Below, in pieces: positions 1 to 13,856 of a stretch of DNA of 64,000 nucleotides. How positions within the stretch are numbered: position 1 is the stretch's first letter; every line of letters begins with the position of its first letter. Below the pieces are notes generated by a model. That model was given only the letters and a program-made list of their open reading frames with translations. It did no database searches and was not told the origin of the DNA. The DNA comes from Dermanyssus gallinae (lineage: Eukaryota; Arthropoda; Arachnida; Mesostigmata; Dermanyssidae): NCBI GenBank assembly GCA_003439945.1, contig QVRM01000968.1:124001-188000 (forward strand), read 5' to 3'. The translations under genes were made by a program, and so were the position numbers.

Positions 1-1298
1 AACAGAAAGATTCAGCGAAAGATAAAGTGGAAACGAGAAGAAAAAGGAGAGATAGACGAGGGAGAAGCGCTGGTAGAGAGGAGACACCCCGTCATGAAAA
101 TGAAAAGATATGTTTGCTGTCAATGTGTTGGGCCATTTTGCGACGATTGATGACGCCGATGAAACCTCCCCTTATCCGTATAGTATAGTATGTGGCCGCG
201 ATTGGACCACTTCATCTGTCTGCCAGCCAGCCAGCTCAGGCCATCAACTCCTTAGAATATTTCGAGCGCTTGTGAGCCAAACACTCATGCTGAACCAATG
301 GCTACTGGCGGCAGTAACGCATTTGCTTCCGTGCGGAGGAGCAGCGGCGCGGGATACGTACAAACAAGAGAAAACGCATGTGGTTCCCTACGGCCGTTCG
401 GCAGCATACGGAACGTGGCATGGCACATTTAAGTGCTTGCTAGAAATTTTGAGAAATTAGAATCAACGAATCAACTAGCAGTGCATTGCTGCTGGTGTTG
501 CTGGGGTTGTTGCTGTTCTTGTTGTTGTCAGTTTCGTTCCACCGAGTCGTATTTGCAGCGCGTTTGATTTGAAGGTAACGACCAACAACTGACCAATAGT
601 TGGTGTTTGTTCATGGCAAATTGTGTCTGTTTATCTGTCTGTCTGTCCGTTCGCTTCGCACGTTCAGCCGGTGGTTTGTCTCTCGTTCGTCATGAAGCAA
701 ACACACCGTTACAAAATGAACGGTGTGGTTGTTGGTAGGTTGGTTGGCGCAACCGAAGCCGCCACTCACCGTTGTCGTCGTCGTCGTCATCGTCATAGAC
801 AGCAGCCACACAACACTGGAACATCTTAAAGCGATTTTCTACTTTGGCTACTCGAGGCCCCTTAGCCGCCGTCGTTCTGGCCACCCCTGCCTTACCTTAC
901 CTGCTGCTGCTGCTGAAACAACGACAATAGCCGAACCAACCGCCAAGTTTGCACACCCAGAATGTAATTTGGTCCTATGCGAATGTAACTTTGAACGTCA
1001 CTGGCCTTGACAGTGTTAGCAGTACTTCTTGCTGCTGCTGCAGCAGCAGTAGTAATAATCGCACAGTCGCTCGACGTGCGCTAAACGAGACAGACACACG
1101 TTCTTTCTTTTTGTTGTTCACATCCTTCAGACGTCATTCATTTGAATTCGACTTAATACGACGTGCTGATAACCCGGAAAGAAAAACAGACCACGACGAC
1201 GACGACAGGTGTCTTGCTTGGTGCAGAAGTTCGGCTTGCACTAGTTGCCGAACCTACATAGCGGCATGTAAGCAGTGACTCAAGTCCATGTAGCTGCT

Positions 1299-1319
1299 AA
1301 CAAAGACAAGGTCTTTGTT
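1299..1319. other. Small perfect hairpin
   Basis: AACAAAGAC and GTCTTTGTT pair perfectly (9 bp) around a 3-nt loop. A stem this short can occur by chance in 64 kb. Confidence 0.5.
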
Positions 1320-2047
1320 CCCTTTATGATGACCACGTGTCAGTATAATAGTTGGCGTCAAAACTTTAGAGATGTTTTGTTTGTTCAGCAAGGATCGTGA
1401 CTAGCGATATCCGTATTCGCTAAGTTGAGTAAGGATCGATACGTATGTGACTACAAACCCTGTATCAGGCGGAAGTTCATGAATGAAAGTATGCCTTTGT
1501 TTATATAGATATATATCCTATGATCTCAGCTTTGGCGGATCACTGGTAATGCTTCATTCCGTAGCGAAGATCGCAGACGCCCATCATTTACGCGATCACA
1601 TTGGGGGGGGTGGGGACGTCGAAGGCTTTCCTCAACTGGTGATCGGGGGTGTGAATATATCGTTGGCAAAAGCCAACGAGCGAAAGACTAGTTCAGTATC
1701 ACACTTCACATTCAGGACACGTGGGGGCGAAACGAAGTTCGTTGGAAGCACGCTGGAAGGTCGCTCGATGCATCGGCTAGAGTTAGCTCTGCCGAAGCGT
1801 AACGTGGTGGTGAGTATTGCGTCATGTGACGCTCGGGTAGCTCACGCCGAGTCTTTTTCCACGCCGATGACCGGCCGCGGTGTTTTGGTTTGGATTGGAC
1901 TGCCCACACCGGTGATGACGTGATGCGACGCGAGGCAACTGAGTCGCGTCTGCGGCGGCCAGGTGATCCGTTGCTCCCGGGAAGCATATGATACTTCTGA
2001 GAACACTACTACTGACTCAGTTTCTGCTAGTCCTACTCTCGCCACTG

Positions 2048-2090
2048 CTGTCGTTGTTGTCGTTGTTATTGTTGTTATTGTTGTTGTTGT
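2048..2090. repeat. (GTT)n tract
   Basis: GTT repeats with GTC and ATT variants. Confidence 0.9.
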
Positions 2091-2985
2091 GTGAGGAACT
2101 TAATGGGGGATGGTCGTGGCGATGGTGGTGAGAGCTTCTGCGCCGTTGGCAATGAGTAACCATGACCGAACACTTTCGCAGTGGCTCGATCGCAACTGCG
2201 CCAAAAATAATAATAATTATTATACTAACAACAGCAGTAACAACAGTAACGAATAAGCCGAGTTATAAGAACAAAATCATTCGTCTGTCGTTGCTCTTGG
2301 GCTAGCTGCATGGCAATACGTCGGCTGATACTCTCACCGAGGCCGCAAATTAGAGACCGGGTCGACATTGTGTTACGTATGCCCACTTTCCAACGCCTCA
2401 AGCTAGTTAAGTAGTGAAATCAGTAATGAACTAGGTTTGTTACTGCTTAGACCCAATTCTATCTGACATTATTCACTCATGTTTGTGTGTTGAAAGCGTG
2501 CTGATTAGAAAACTTATAAACAGGGTAGGCTATTTGACAAGTGATACTGTTTAGTATATATTGTTAGCAGCTTTTGGAAGCATTTTGAGGGAATATGTTT
2601 GCTACTACAGTAGGCACTGGTATTTAAACAAATATGCTACTATTGGTCTCATCGGTTTATATTTATTTTGCGGTCGTTATTGTTAGTTGTTGCTCCCTGT
2701 TACTACGGCCGCAGAGTTGTGATTATTGGTTGCCTTCAAAAGATTTTTTGTTTTCTTTTTGTGTTTTTTTTCGAATTATTTATTTCCATTGCCGCTCTTA
2801 CTATCTTACTGTCGCCACTTGCCACAACACAGTAATCATTTTCTGGATAATTACTATGCCGCCCGTTAATACTATCAATTGTCAGTTTCGGTTAGCTCTT
2901 GCTGGTGTGTCTTGTAGGTAGAACGAATATTTGCGCAGAAGTAGTGATAACTACCGTATGCCAGGTCACTCTGCGTGCACGGCAG

Positions 2986-3354
2986 AAGACACCACATGTG
3001 GCGTCTGTCGGTCCAGCGATGAAACGAATTACCGGGACTTTGAAGTCGTGGTTGAGTCCGCTCAATGTCACAGACAGTCGTGATGAGTCCCTAAGTTCTT
3101 TTACCATAAATGATCCGCGAGGCGGGTCAAGCGTTGTAAGTTATTCTAGTTACCGAAACGAGCTTGGTGACAACATTGCTGCCGACCAGGAAGATGACGA
3201 CAACAACGGCAACAACAACGGCAACAATAACGACGACGACAACAACAACAATATAAACAACAATGGCTCTGTAATAGCAGCAACAACAAAAACAACAAAC
3301 AACGACAAAAGCAATGGCAAAGACCTCAACCTGAGCATCCGAATGAGCGCGCAG
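2986..3354 (+). CDS. Possible internal exon of a host gene
   Basis: This 123-codon open stretch is bounded by GGCAG at 2981-2985 (possible acceptor, poor pyrimidine tract) and CAG|GTAACC at 3355 (possible donor). Its length is a multiple of three and its ends fall on codon boundaries in one frame. The first two thirds encode a non-repetitive peptide (for example LKSWLSPLNVTDSRDE), followed by an acidic run and Asn-rich tracts like those in many insect regulatory proteins. The non-repetitive part distinguishes it from purely microsatellite frames. A stronger donor-like GTAAGT inside it (3136) argues for a shorter exon or none. I recognise no domain, and no adjoining exon was found. It may simply be a chance frame. 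Confidence 0.2.
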
Positions 3355-3663
3355 GTAACCGCGGTGGCAAGTCTTTGCAGTTCTTCATTACAAGTTTTGA
3401 CGAGTCAGGGGGTCAACCTCATGGGGGGGGCGGCGGAGGTATAGCATTAATATCGTTGGAGAGAACGTTCGTCATGACCGTCTCTCTGACCGGCTTAACT
3501 CTTCCGAGGACTAATAGACGATGAAATGGGCACACATAAATGCATACATACTAACATGCATGATGATGATTCTGATGATGATGATTCTGATGACGATGAG
3601 GAAAAGCCATTTTGGAATCTGTAAGATTTCGTTTGGCCTACAAGCTCCGAGCTGCCACTGTCG

Positions 3664-3700
3664 CTGTTGTTGTTATTGTTGTTGTTGTTGTTGTTGTTGC
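3664..3700. repeat. (GTT)n tract
   Basis: Near-pure GTT. (CAT/ATC)n tracts follow at 3907-3926 and 3952-3975. Confidence 0.9.
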
Positions 3701-4402
3701 GGCTACTGTATAAGGTAGCCACGAGACACCTTTGGAACAATCCCATCCTACCTCGGCAACGGTCGCCAGCGAGCAAACGAACGAAACAACTGACGTCTTG
3801 TAGAATCATAGACGTTGCGGCTATTTGAGTTGCGCTAATCATGCGCGACACGAAACCCCGACGGTAGACGCGCATCTGCCTCGACATTGGCTTTTTCCAG
3901 CCACCGCCATCATCATCATCATCATCTTCATAGTCGTTGCTGGTGTTATCACCATTATCATCATCATCATCATCCGAATCGCCGCCAGATGGATGGATAT
4001 GCCTGCCTGCCCAAACGGCCGCACATGCGAACAACAAATGAATGAAATCATGTTCTGCCGGCAGCAATGTTGTTTACCTTCGTTATTAATGCTTCAAACG
4101 ACAATGACGCCGCGTCGCGTCGCTGCTGCTGCCGCTGCTGCTACTGTTACTGACGGTGCTACTACTGGAAGTACATGTCTGTCTATTCTGTTGTTTAGTA
4201 CTTACTCATAGGTAGGACAGCTTGCGAGCAACTTGTTGAGTACGACAAGTGGTCGGGCTCAAGTCCAAAAGTCTAGATTGTTGCACCGCTTGTTGTTGTT
4301 GTTGTTGCCACTAAACTTGGGGATACGGCAGAATCTCACCTAAATCGCGCATACACTGCTGTCTAACAGCGTGGCATCGTTTCGTCAGAAGTAGCAGCAA
4401 AT

Positions 4403-4441
4403 GCAGCAGCAACAACAACAACAACAACAACAACAGCAACA
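4403..4441. repeat. (CAA)n tract
   Basis: CAG then CAA repeats on the + strand, followed by GAC-rich sequence to about 4475. Confidence 0.9.
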
Positions 4442-6642
4442 ATGACGACGCCGACGACGAGGACAACAACAACAACTGCAACAATCAAAATAACAACCGA
4501 GGCAAGAAAATGGCCCTCATCATGAACGTGAACAACTACCGGTAGCGGCGCCAGCGACGGCAACAGCAGCAGCAGCTGTAGCAGCAGCAACTTCTCAAGT
4601 TCTGAACTTCTGGGAAAGTTGAGGTTGTCGGTTCGTTCGCACAATTTCAAGCCAAGTCGTCATCGTCATTGTCGTCGTCGTCGCCGTAACCGTCTTCGAA
4701 CGCCACCGCGTTTCTCATATTGCCAGCTGACTGTTCTTGACTGACTGACTGCCTGACTGGCTCACTGACAGATATACTGACAGAGTGAGCGGGCAACTGT
4801 TGATGAAACATCGACGCTCGGTTTCTTTTCGTTGTCCGACCAATTACCACCACCACCACCACCAGCGTCCACCAGCGTCCGTCCACCCGCGCGCTTGCTT
4901 TCAAACTTACCCGCGTGGCGTCGTGCGCTTCCGGCGGTAACGGCTATAGTCACTGTAGTAATGGCGGCGCCGGCGACTTCGGAGACGGCAGAGGCAGCAG
5001 CGGCGGCGGCGGCGGCGGTGTGAAGACCTTGAGCTCAATCCGAAAGCTTAGATCCCAGAAAGCCAAGCAATCTAGTCAGGCGCCGTTGCTACTGGCTCCA
5101 GGCGACTGTGTGTGCGCGCGTCATTTGAGTAGTGTGGCTGATACACATATGTGCTACATAGATGAAGTAGACATGGATTATATAGATGCGTAGGTAATGT
5201 ATAGGTATGCTTAAGTATGCTGCCGCTATAAGCGCCCCTGATATAAAAGGGTGACATGTGTCTTTAGGTATACATGCCAAGCAAACATAGTAATAAATCA
5301 ATCAATCAGTAGATAGACACGACGCGCGGCGTGGCATACGCTTACGCTATGAAAAACAAAGAGTTAATTATACGGAATTAAACTGAACTGAAGAAACGTA
5401 ACCGCTCCAAAGACGTAGGTTAGTTAGCCGTGGACGGGTTGAGGCTTCGTTGGAGGCTGAGGTCACCCAAACAGGCAGTCCTAGAAGCTCTTTCGTTGCT
5501 ACTTCTTTTAGCGTATTGGGTAAAGTTGTGCATTTTTTTTTCTCATCTCGTTGGCAGCTAACCATTGCTGCTCGTAGTGCTATGGATATACGATCGATAT
5601 TGAACGATGTGTAACTGTTTTGATCATAGAGGAGATATTTTCGTTACATTCACTGTTCACGTTCTGAAGGGAGCTAAGTTGGCATTGCTTTCATGTCTGT
5701 TTTTTTTTGTGCTGGTGGTGATGGCTTATCTACTTAGCGAAGAAAGAAACCAACGCGTGGGAGTTGTTAGCAAAGTCTGAGTCGACCAGCCGGTCGTATA
5801 CTGCGAGATGTTTCGTTCTCAAGAAACGTAGCCGAATCTATCGTGTGCAGGTATAGTCCCCAGGGTAGAGTAGTCGTAGTAGTAGGGAACCTCTGTTTGT
5901 TTGGATGGTTTGTTGGTCTACTTAACTTGGATCGGCAGCCGTCGGCCAACCGCTTCTCAAACATTTTTCCCGTGCATGATGCTTGATGTAAGTCGAGCTC
6001 AATCTGCCATCAACAACGGCAGCCGTTTGCAGAGATGTCGCCGTTGCGGTATCGAAGCCAATGTTGCTGTTGTTGTTGCTGCTGCTGTTGCTGCTGCTGC
6101 GGCTGTCGTGGAGCCGGTATGAAACGAAACGAAGTCAAATTTGGTGGTAAATTCTGTCGTTTGCCTGATTCCCCGGCCGCCAGCCCGCCCGCGTGGCCCA
6201 ATGCGTTTACCTGCTGCCGTTCTATCGGTCTGTCTGTCTGTCTCTGTCTAGAGCAATATGTAAACGGATCGAATCGAGCAGTTGATCTTCAGCTCAGCTC
6301 TTTGAGATGATGCCTTCTGCTCGTCGTTTATTCTCCCCTCTCACCTCCCCACCTTTACCAACCCCTCGTCTCCCCCCGCCTACCTCCGCATCACTAGCTC
6401 TCTCTCTCTCTTCATTTTCTGTCGCCTGTCTATGTCGCTCCTCCTTCTCCTTGAGTCTTTCATCAACTGCACATGGATATTGACATCGATGCTTCAGCGG
6501 CCGGCGGCTATGCTTTCGTTCAGCCGCCCGGTACGGTACACTTTTTTTTAGATGTTTGGCTCTCGTGAGCAATGGCGTCGCCGGATCTCGTGGTGGCTTT
6601 GCTGCAGTTGATCGTGGCGTTGGCGGTGACAACAGTTGCCAC

Positions 6643-6716
6643 GGTTGTTGTTGTTGTCGTCGTCGTCGTCGCTGTTGTTATTGTTGCTGTCGTCGCTATT
6701 GTTGTTGTTGTTGCTG
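6643..6716. repeat. (GTT/GTC)n tract
   Basis: Mixed GTT, GTC and GCT triplets; the open frames across it read poly-Val or poly-Thr and are artefacts. Confidence 0.9.
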
Positions 6717-7929
6717 CTAATGCTGTCCTTTCGGCCGCGCCGCCACGGCCGTGTCCACTAGTCAGCATGGCGACGTTTGATGACATCGGGCCAAACACTT
6801 GGTATGGCCATGCATGATGAGACAGACGAAAGAGAAAATCTCAAATCAAGATTCTGCCGTTAAGCACCTCCACCTGCACCTGCAGCAGCAGCAGCTGTAG
6901 CGGCATTTACATTCGTAACAACAACTGCAACAGCATCGCCAGCAATAGCAACCAGTCGTCAGCAGCGGCCCGCCGGAAGGGCGGCATCTATCACTTACCT
7001 GCGGGACGCGTTAAAACGTTGCTGCTGTTGCTGCTGATGCCGTTGTTGTTGTTGTGATTGTTATGGTTGTTTTTGTTGTTGGTGATGCTCAAGCTGGTGA
7101 TGGTGGTGATGGTAGTGGTGATGCTGTTGCTGCTATTCTTCTGGAGGCCGCTTTACGTTTGTCTATACATATATCTATCTATCCATCTATCTAGCTTTAC
7201 ATTTGTCTATCCATATGTTTGTCTGTATGTCTGTTCATTCGTTCATCATCATCATCATCATAACAGTCGTCATCATAATCATCATCATCATAATCATGAG
7301 CATCGTCATTACTATCAAAAGCAGCAACTGCAGCAGGGGGGCCTTGCAGCCACACATTTGCCCACACAGTTGCCACACACACAAACAAACAGTCGCGCAT
7401 ACGCCACGCAGTTATCCACACAGACACTCAAAGTTGACGTGCTTGATCGCCGCCACGACCGTCGTCGTCGTTGTCGTCAAGCAACGATGTCAAATGGCGC
7501 GCGGAAGTCCGAATGCCGCAGGGGGGAGGGGCGGTGGGGGTATGGGGGTAGGGGGCTGTGAGGTTCTGTGAGATGATGGGGCTGCGGGCAACGGATGACA
7601 GACAATGCATCGTCAGTAGCGCACCTCTCACGGCCATGGCCATCCATGCCAGCCAGCCAGCCGGCGAGCCGGCAAGCCAACGAGAAGCTGGCCAACAACA
7701 ACAACAACACAGCCACCGGCGATCTGATGATATTGTTGTTGCTGTTCTTGTCGTTGTGTTGTTGTTGCTGATGCTGCTAATGATCATGGCGATGATGCTC
7801 ATGATGTTGATGTTGCTGGTGATGATGCGGTTGCCTCTGCTCTTTGCCGTTGCCGCTGTGGGCTAGTGCAACTTCAAGTGACCGGCGGGCGGATCGTTGT
7901 CGTCGTTTTCGACTCATCTGCTCGGCCGT

Positions 7930-8006
7930 GTTGTTGTTGTTGTTGATGATGTTGATGTTGCCGTTGCTGTTGTTGTTATTGTTGTTGCTTTCGTTGCTGT
8001 TGTGGT
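7930..8006. repeat. (GTT/GAT)n tract
   Basis: GTT with GAT and GCT variants. A second GTT tract follows at about 8118-8160. Confidence 0.9.
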
Positions 8007-9748
8007 TGGTAAGCCCCGCCTGCGCCACTTGAGCCTAAGATTACGGCAAGCGGCAGGTATGGCCGAACAGAAATACCTTGGTTCCGTCTTTTGGTCAATT
8101 CGCTGAGCGATTATGATTGTTATTATTGTTGTTGTTGTTGTTGCTGTTGTGATTGTTGTTATCATCATCCTCTCATTCCTCACACACTGACCACAGTGAT
8201 GTCCCAATAGATCATCTCATGCTGGTAATGATGTGAGGTGATTTTCGTCGCAGTCATCGGCATCAGCCAGGCGAATGGCTGGTTTCGGCACTGCCACTTG
8301 CTGGGATGGTTCGTGCAGGTTGATTTTCTGCACCGCCGCCGTTGCTGTCACTGCGGCTGGTTCGGCACCGATCCGATGCTTTGACTCGGCAATGGCGATC
8401 ACTTCTGCTACTAATCTAGGGCGTGACATACGCGACGGTCACACAATTCGTGCATCGATCAAGTAGAAATGGAAGATCATCGTCTATTGAACACTGGGCC
8501 GGCAGGCCTGCAAGCTTTTACATATATTACCAGATGTTCATACTTTATGGTATGGATAAGGTCAAGCTATTCTGCAGTGTAACGCGTTTCAGTGCTAGCA
8601 CCTCACTCGTCAAAATGTACTTAAACAGTATCGTACTGTTGGTCAGCCAGTGGGCTTTTAGGCTTTCGTTCCTGTTGAGTTGAAACCTAACCGCTAGATG
8701 ACAGCTACATTTATAGTGGTATAGATGCCTTCGTCGGGTGCTTTCTAGCATCTGGTCTCATAGCATTGCTGGTCTATTGCCAATGATACCCAGAGAGTTT
8801 GAGTTTGTGGAGGTGAGTTGAAGATGCATCATGGGAATCGATAGTAAAAAGGCAACATCATGGAACCACGCTCCGTTCAGACGTTAAGGAGTGTGATACA
8901 CATTTAAGATGTGTAGTGAGTTACGCGTGGAGATGTTTCATAGTTGTTCCTAATGGGTGGCAATACTGCTACCGGTGCAAATGTATTTAACCAATGCAAA
9001 CTTTTAATGCTCGTCGTCGTCTGACGACTTGGCTTACTTACTTATATACTTAGTATGCGCCGTGATGGTTAGAAAAAAACTGTGAGTGGCTTGACTGCAG
9101 AATGTTTGATGGGTATAATCGTTGCGAGACGCCATATCTCTCGCATATCGGCACGTTCCTAGCCTGTCTCCGCTCCCACACACTCGCGAATGGTTCGCAC
9201 GAGGTGGTCGATGGTCACTGGCTGATCTTCGGCTGATGATAGCCATCATGAACACTCGCCAGCGAGTAGAGCCGCGTACTTAACGTGGAATTGTCAAAGA
9301 GTTCGTGAAAAAACAGCAGAGAGCAACAACGCAGGCGTATGAGGTAGTAGAGTAAAGCGAAGAAAGCATGCAAGATGTAGAGTAAAGTACAAAGAAAGCA
9401 CGCAGACCGTTTGGCCGTCGTTTGAGGACGAGGATTGAACGAAAGAAAGAAATACGAACGAACGGGCGTTGGCTCATTATGACGACTGTAGTGTCGCAGT
9501 CGCAAACGAAAATCTTCTGCGTCTTCTGGCAGCCATAGTGCCACAACAATAACAACAACCACAACAACAATAATGACAACAACAGCAACAAGAGCAAAAT
9601 CATCAGAAGCATCAGCAGCAGTGGCAACAGTACCAAAAGAGCCGCTGTACCGTCCGCTAGGTCGCCAGATTTGAGTAAAGAGCATTCGACTTTTACTACT
9701 ATGGTTAGTACGACTGTGACTGTGACGACGACTATTTCAGCAACTACA

Positions 9749-9772
9749 ACGACGACGACGACGACGACGACG
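9749..9772. repeat. (ACG)n tract
   Basis: Pure ACG/CGA/GAC triplet repeat; CpG-rich, unlike the GTT/CAA tracts. A (CAA)n tract lies at about 9547-9600. Confidence 0.9.
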
Positions 9773-10526
9773 TATGATCGTTTCGTTTCAAACGCGAGCG
9801 AGAAGATCGAAGCGTTCTCCATTCTTCTTCTTCGTCCTCATCGTCTTCTGATCCTGGCCGGTTCGCGGTGGGACCTTGAGGAGTTGCAGATCACTTCCCA
9901 AATCAGACGCTGCCGCCGTCGCCGCTACGTCGTTGGCAAGGCGTTCGGTGCTTCGCACGGCGTTTGTATTAACGACGACGACGACAACGACAACAACAGC
10001 GACGCTTGACGCGTAAGGAGCCTTCGCCTCCCCCAACCGCCGTCACCGCCACCCTCCAGCAGCCACCAGCACCTAACTAGCTAATGGACTACTACTGGTA
10101 CAGCCTGCTTACTCGCCTATCTATCGCTAACTGGCTGACGGAGTGACGGACTGACTGACAGACTGACAGAATGTCGACGACGACGACAACGACGACGGCG
10201 GCGATCCGCCGCGGGCGGCTCGCTCAGACTGGCTTGAGTGGTTGGCGCGCTGAAAAGTCGTGAACGTTTTGCGCACTTAGAACGCGTGAACACTCGCGCA
10301 CTTTTCTCGCTGCCCCCGGTGGTGCTACTACTGCTGTCGTAGCAGTTGTAGTAGTAGTCATCGTAGTTGCTTTTGGTTAGACTAGACTGTTCTGGTGCCA
10401 CTAAGAAACAGCATCGGCAGCAGCAACAGAAGTATCAGAAGCAGCCCCCTAACGCCAGCCGATCAGCCAGCCGATGGTTGGCAAGCAAGGAAACACCGCG
10501 AGCGCGCGCGCGAAAAGAAAGTGGTG

Positions 10527-10539
10527 CTGATGATGATGG

Positions 10540-10583
<44 letters not shown>

Positions 10584-10591
10584 GTGATGAT
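10527..10591. repeat. (GAT)n tract, about 65 bp
   Basis: GAT/ATG repeat with few GGT variants. Frames give poly-Asp, poly-Met and, on the minus strand, poly-Ser, poly-His and poly-Ile, which shows they are artefacts. Confidence 0.93.
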
Positions 10592-11095
10592 GTTGATATG
10601 AATGCTGGTAAGAGGACTGTGTACTTGCGAACGCGACAAGCGCGCGTACGACAGAATGAGAGAGAGAGGGGAGAGAGATATAGATAGATCGAGAGAGCCA
10701 ACAAGCCAAAATGAATGAGCCAAACGGTGCTGACAGGATAACCGAGCGATAATGGTAATCATCAAAGTCATCATCGTCGTCGTCGTCGCCTTATTCGCCA
10801 TCGTGCTTCGTACTACTACGACTGCGAGTACTACTCACTGGTCGTGTAGGTGTAGTGCTATACTTCCGTACTAATACTAACGATGGTGGAGCGAAACAGC
10901 TGCTGGAAGTTCAGCAACTGTTGTTGTTGCTGCTGCTGTTGTTGCCGCTGAACGCCATAGAGTCGCAGAAGTCATCAGATCAGCAGCAACATCATGATCA
11001 GTAGCAGCATCGGCGTTTGTACAACTTACGTTCAGCAATTCAAGTATTGTCTGCGTACAAGAAGGAACGCTGAAGAAAAGGCTTGTGGCGGGAGT

Positions 11096-11110
11096 GGGGG
11101 GGGGGGGGGG
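11096..11110 (+). repeat. Poly-G, 15 bp
   Basis: Uninterrupted G run, with further G runs nearby. Confidence 0.95.
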
Positions 11111-11197
11111 TGGCATACGGGGGCATTATAGCGTCGCAACCGGCGGTTAGCGAGCAGCCCGCGTGCATAGGCACGCGCTCCGCTTAGCTATGTCAGC

Positions 11198-11216
11198 GGG
11201 GGGGGGGGGGGGGGGG
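11198..11216 (+). repeat. Poly-G, 19 bp
   Basis: Longest G run in the window. It is followed to about 11290 by three GTACTTCTG units separated by G runs, giving a G-rich + strand with quadruplex potential. Confidence 0.95.
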
Positions 11217-12037
11217 AAACGAAGCAGGAGTACTTCTGGGGGCCGGGTGGGGGTGGTACTTCTGGGGGGAAGGAGTACTTCTGTAGGGCCGGCCAGCCGG
11301 CTGGCAGGTGGACACGGACCCACGATAGTCAACTTCTGCTTGACGACTGCAGTAGCTAGTGTTGAATAGGAAGGCAGACAGACAGGCAGACTGGTTGACG
11401 CTGCTTGGTTGACGCGAACGAAGGAAGGAAGAAGGAAAGAAACCGAAGAAAAACAGGCAGGCAAACGACGATTAAGTATAGAAGACACAGATCGCCAGAA
11501 GGACGGCGACGGGGATCATGGCGGTGGAAGTGCGACGAAGTTACCGATGGGGCTGATGGCGGTAGCCAGCCAACCAACCAACCAACGAACCGTCGTCAGT
11601 AGCAGATTGTTGCTGCGCAGATACGCGGCAGCCAAATATACAGAGATAGATTAGATAGATATACAGATAGAGAGTCGATAAACACCACACTCTTTCCTTC
11701 TTGGTTCCTTATGATTTCGCCCTTCATGCGTACATCGAGGTAATCCCTAAAGCAACACGCGGAGAACAAGAGGAAGAACCACCACGACCACCACCACTTG
11801 GGTGGTGACCAATCTTGGGTGCGGGCCAAGCGATGGGCGGCGACAATCTTTATATTGCGTCCTCGTCCTTGTTCCTTCAATCTGGCTCGAGCACTTCACT
11901 AGGCCCCATCAATAGGCCCCGCGAACGAGTGAATATGGCTACGCAGTAGTAGTATTAGTAGTAGTAATAGTAGTAGAAGTTGAAGTTGTTCAGTGATATA
12001 AAACGAAAGTGTACCGCTGGAAATGGCTATATCAATA

Positions 12038-12051
12038 CCCCCCCCCCCCCC
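12038..12051 (-). repeat. Poly-C on + strand, 14 bp
   Basis: Uninterrupted C run. Other C runs of 13 lie at 29486-29498 and 40938-40950, and an 11-bp G run at 25700-25710. Confidence 0.95.
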
Positions 12052-13714
12052 AAGCAGTTGAAGTTGTAGCGCGGTGATACCGGTGCTAAGAAAAGTACTG
12101 GCTGGTGTACTTGTACTTGCCGTTACTGTTACTGTCGTTGTCGTTGTTGTTGTTGCTGTTGTTGTTGCAGCTGCTGCTGCTACTACTCTAGTCGATGTTG
12201 TCGATGCTGCTGCTGCTGTTGTCGACGCTGTTGTTATGACGTTATTATTGTTAATGTTGTTGCTATAGGTAAGAATCCATCGCACCGGCAATAACAACGG
12301 CAGCGGCGGCGGCGGCAGCAGCAGCAGCAGAAGTTGTACAGGGACACAACGCAAGCAGTGGCAAACTTGTTCATTTAACTTATTCTTCTTCTTCTCCTTC
12401 TCCTCCTCATCCTCATATTGCTGCTCCTCCGTCCTAACGTCTCGTATCCATCGGCGCCCGTGATTATTATCAACATCACTTTTATCATCCCCCGATGATG
12501 GTCGATGGTCAAGACGTCAAACCGGTGCACCACTATACGCGCCTATAGCTGTAGTAGTGATTGTAGCGGCGGCAGTTGCAACAACAACAGCAGCAGCAGC
12601 AGCAACAATGCAAGCAATAAAGAAGGCACGAGAGACGAAAGGGACACAGCTCCAAAACGACGGGCGGCGAGCGAAACAACAACAAAAAAGAGCCTTTTAG
12701 AAGCCGAATTGCCAATCAGGTGCAATTGGGTGATTTATACTTTTCTGTAATGTGTGTCTTCTGTTCAGATCGGCTGGATTGATGGCCGATCCACGCCGCG
12801 GCCATTCGCTGCATAGATGCATAGATACGCACACACACACACACAGAGACACACAACCACACAAACGCAGACACACATATTGCCTCTACAGCAATGGATG
12901 AAGCCCGTGCGCCATTAGCGGCCCTGTCTGGCTGTATGGCCGCTAATCATAGCAGCAGCCGCGGCCGCAGCGGGAGCTGTAGCGACAGAGGGCCAGACTG
13001 CCGGGCGATGAGTTTATTTCAGCGTTAAGTATCGTCGTCGTTGTTGTCATTGTTTTTGTTGTTGTCATTGTTGTTGTTGTCGCCATCGTCGTCGTTATTG
13101 TCGTTGTTATCAACAACAACAGCAACAACAACAACAGCGACAACGGAAAGTCGAACCAGCGATCATCTTCGGCCTCTCTAAGATTGAGTTGACCAGCGTT
13201 GACAAACCTGCAGCAGCAGCAGCAGCCGTATCAACAGTGATTGGCGACGACCCATCATCATCCTCATTGTCGATCGACCGATGAACGCGGCGACGACGAT
13301 GTCGTCAACATCGTAATTGTCCAAGTCGCCTCTTTGTTGTAGTAGCAGTGGTGGAAGTACGACGATGATGGCAGCGAACGACCACCTTTCCCCAGACGGT
13401 AGCCGTCATAGCGATCGCTGGACTTTCGGCACTCAAACACTTTCAGCTAGCTGCCTTCACGCTGCTGGAAGACGATGCCGATTTTTCATTTGTCCGTCTC
13501 ACTGTCGTCGTCGTCGTTGTCGTCGGCGTCGTCGTTGTCGTCGGTTTGTCCGCTTCTTTCCTTCCTTGACTAATAGCCGACACATTGGACCTCCTCCTGG
13601 TCCGATACACAGAGAAGTATGGACGTATCTGCGTAGGAAATGGTTTCAGTAATTTGCTTCTAATATCAAGTGTAAGTGAGGTCGTCGCCGTTCGTTCTGC
13701 TATAGCCGGCAATA

Positions 13715-13856
<142 letters not shown>

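Larger units (their letters stand above)
1..2985. other. No recognisable gene
   Basis: Short GTC/GCT tracts (770-800, 900-916, 1027-1052) and a GTT tract at 2048-2090. The parts 1260-1560 and 2300-2900 are non-repetitive with no recognisable coding. Frames of 60-150 codons here lack known domains. Confidence 0.6.
3355..13714. other. Triplet-repeat-rich region, no recognisable gene
   Basis: Many short GTT/CAA, GTC/GAC, CAG and GAT tracts and three homopolymers. Tetranucleotide GACT/CTGA stretches lie near 4735-4775 and 10130-10170. No array of (AT)10 or longer. The stretches 5190-5760 and 8430-9040 are non-repetitive but show nothing recognisable. Confidence 0.6.

Noticed and set aside
10435..10801. 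Frames with poly-Asp, poly-Met, poly-His and poly-Ser
   Set aside because: All come from one (GAT)n tract read in different frames.
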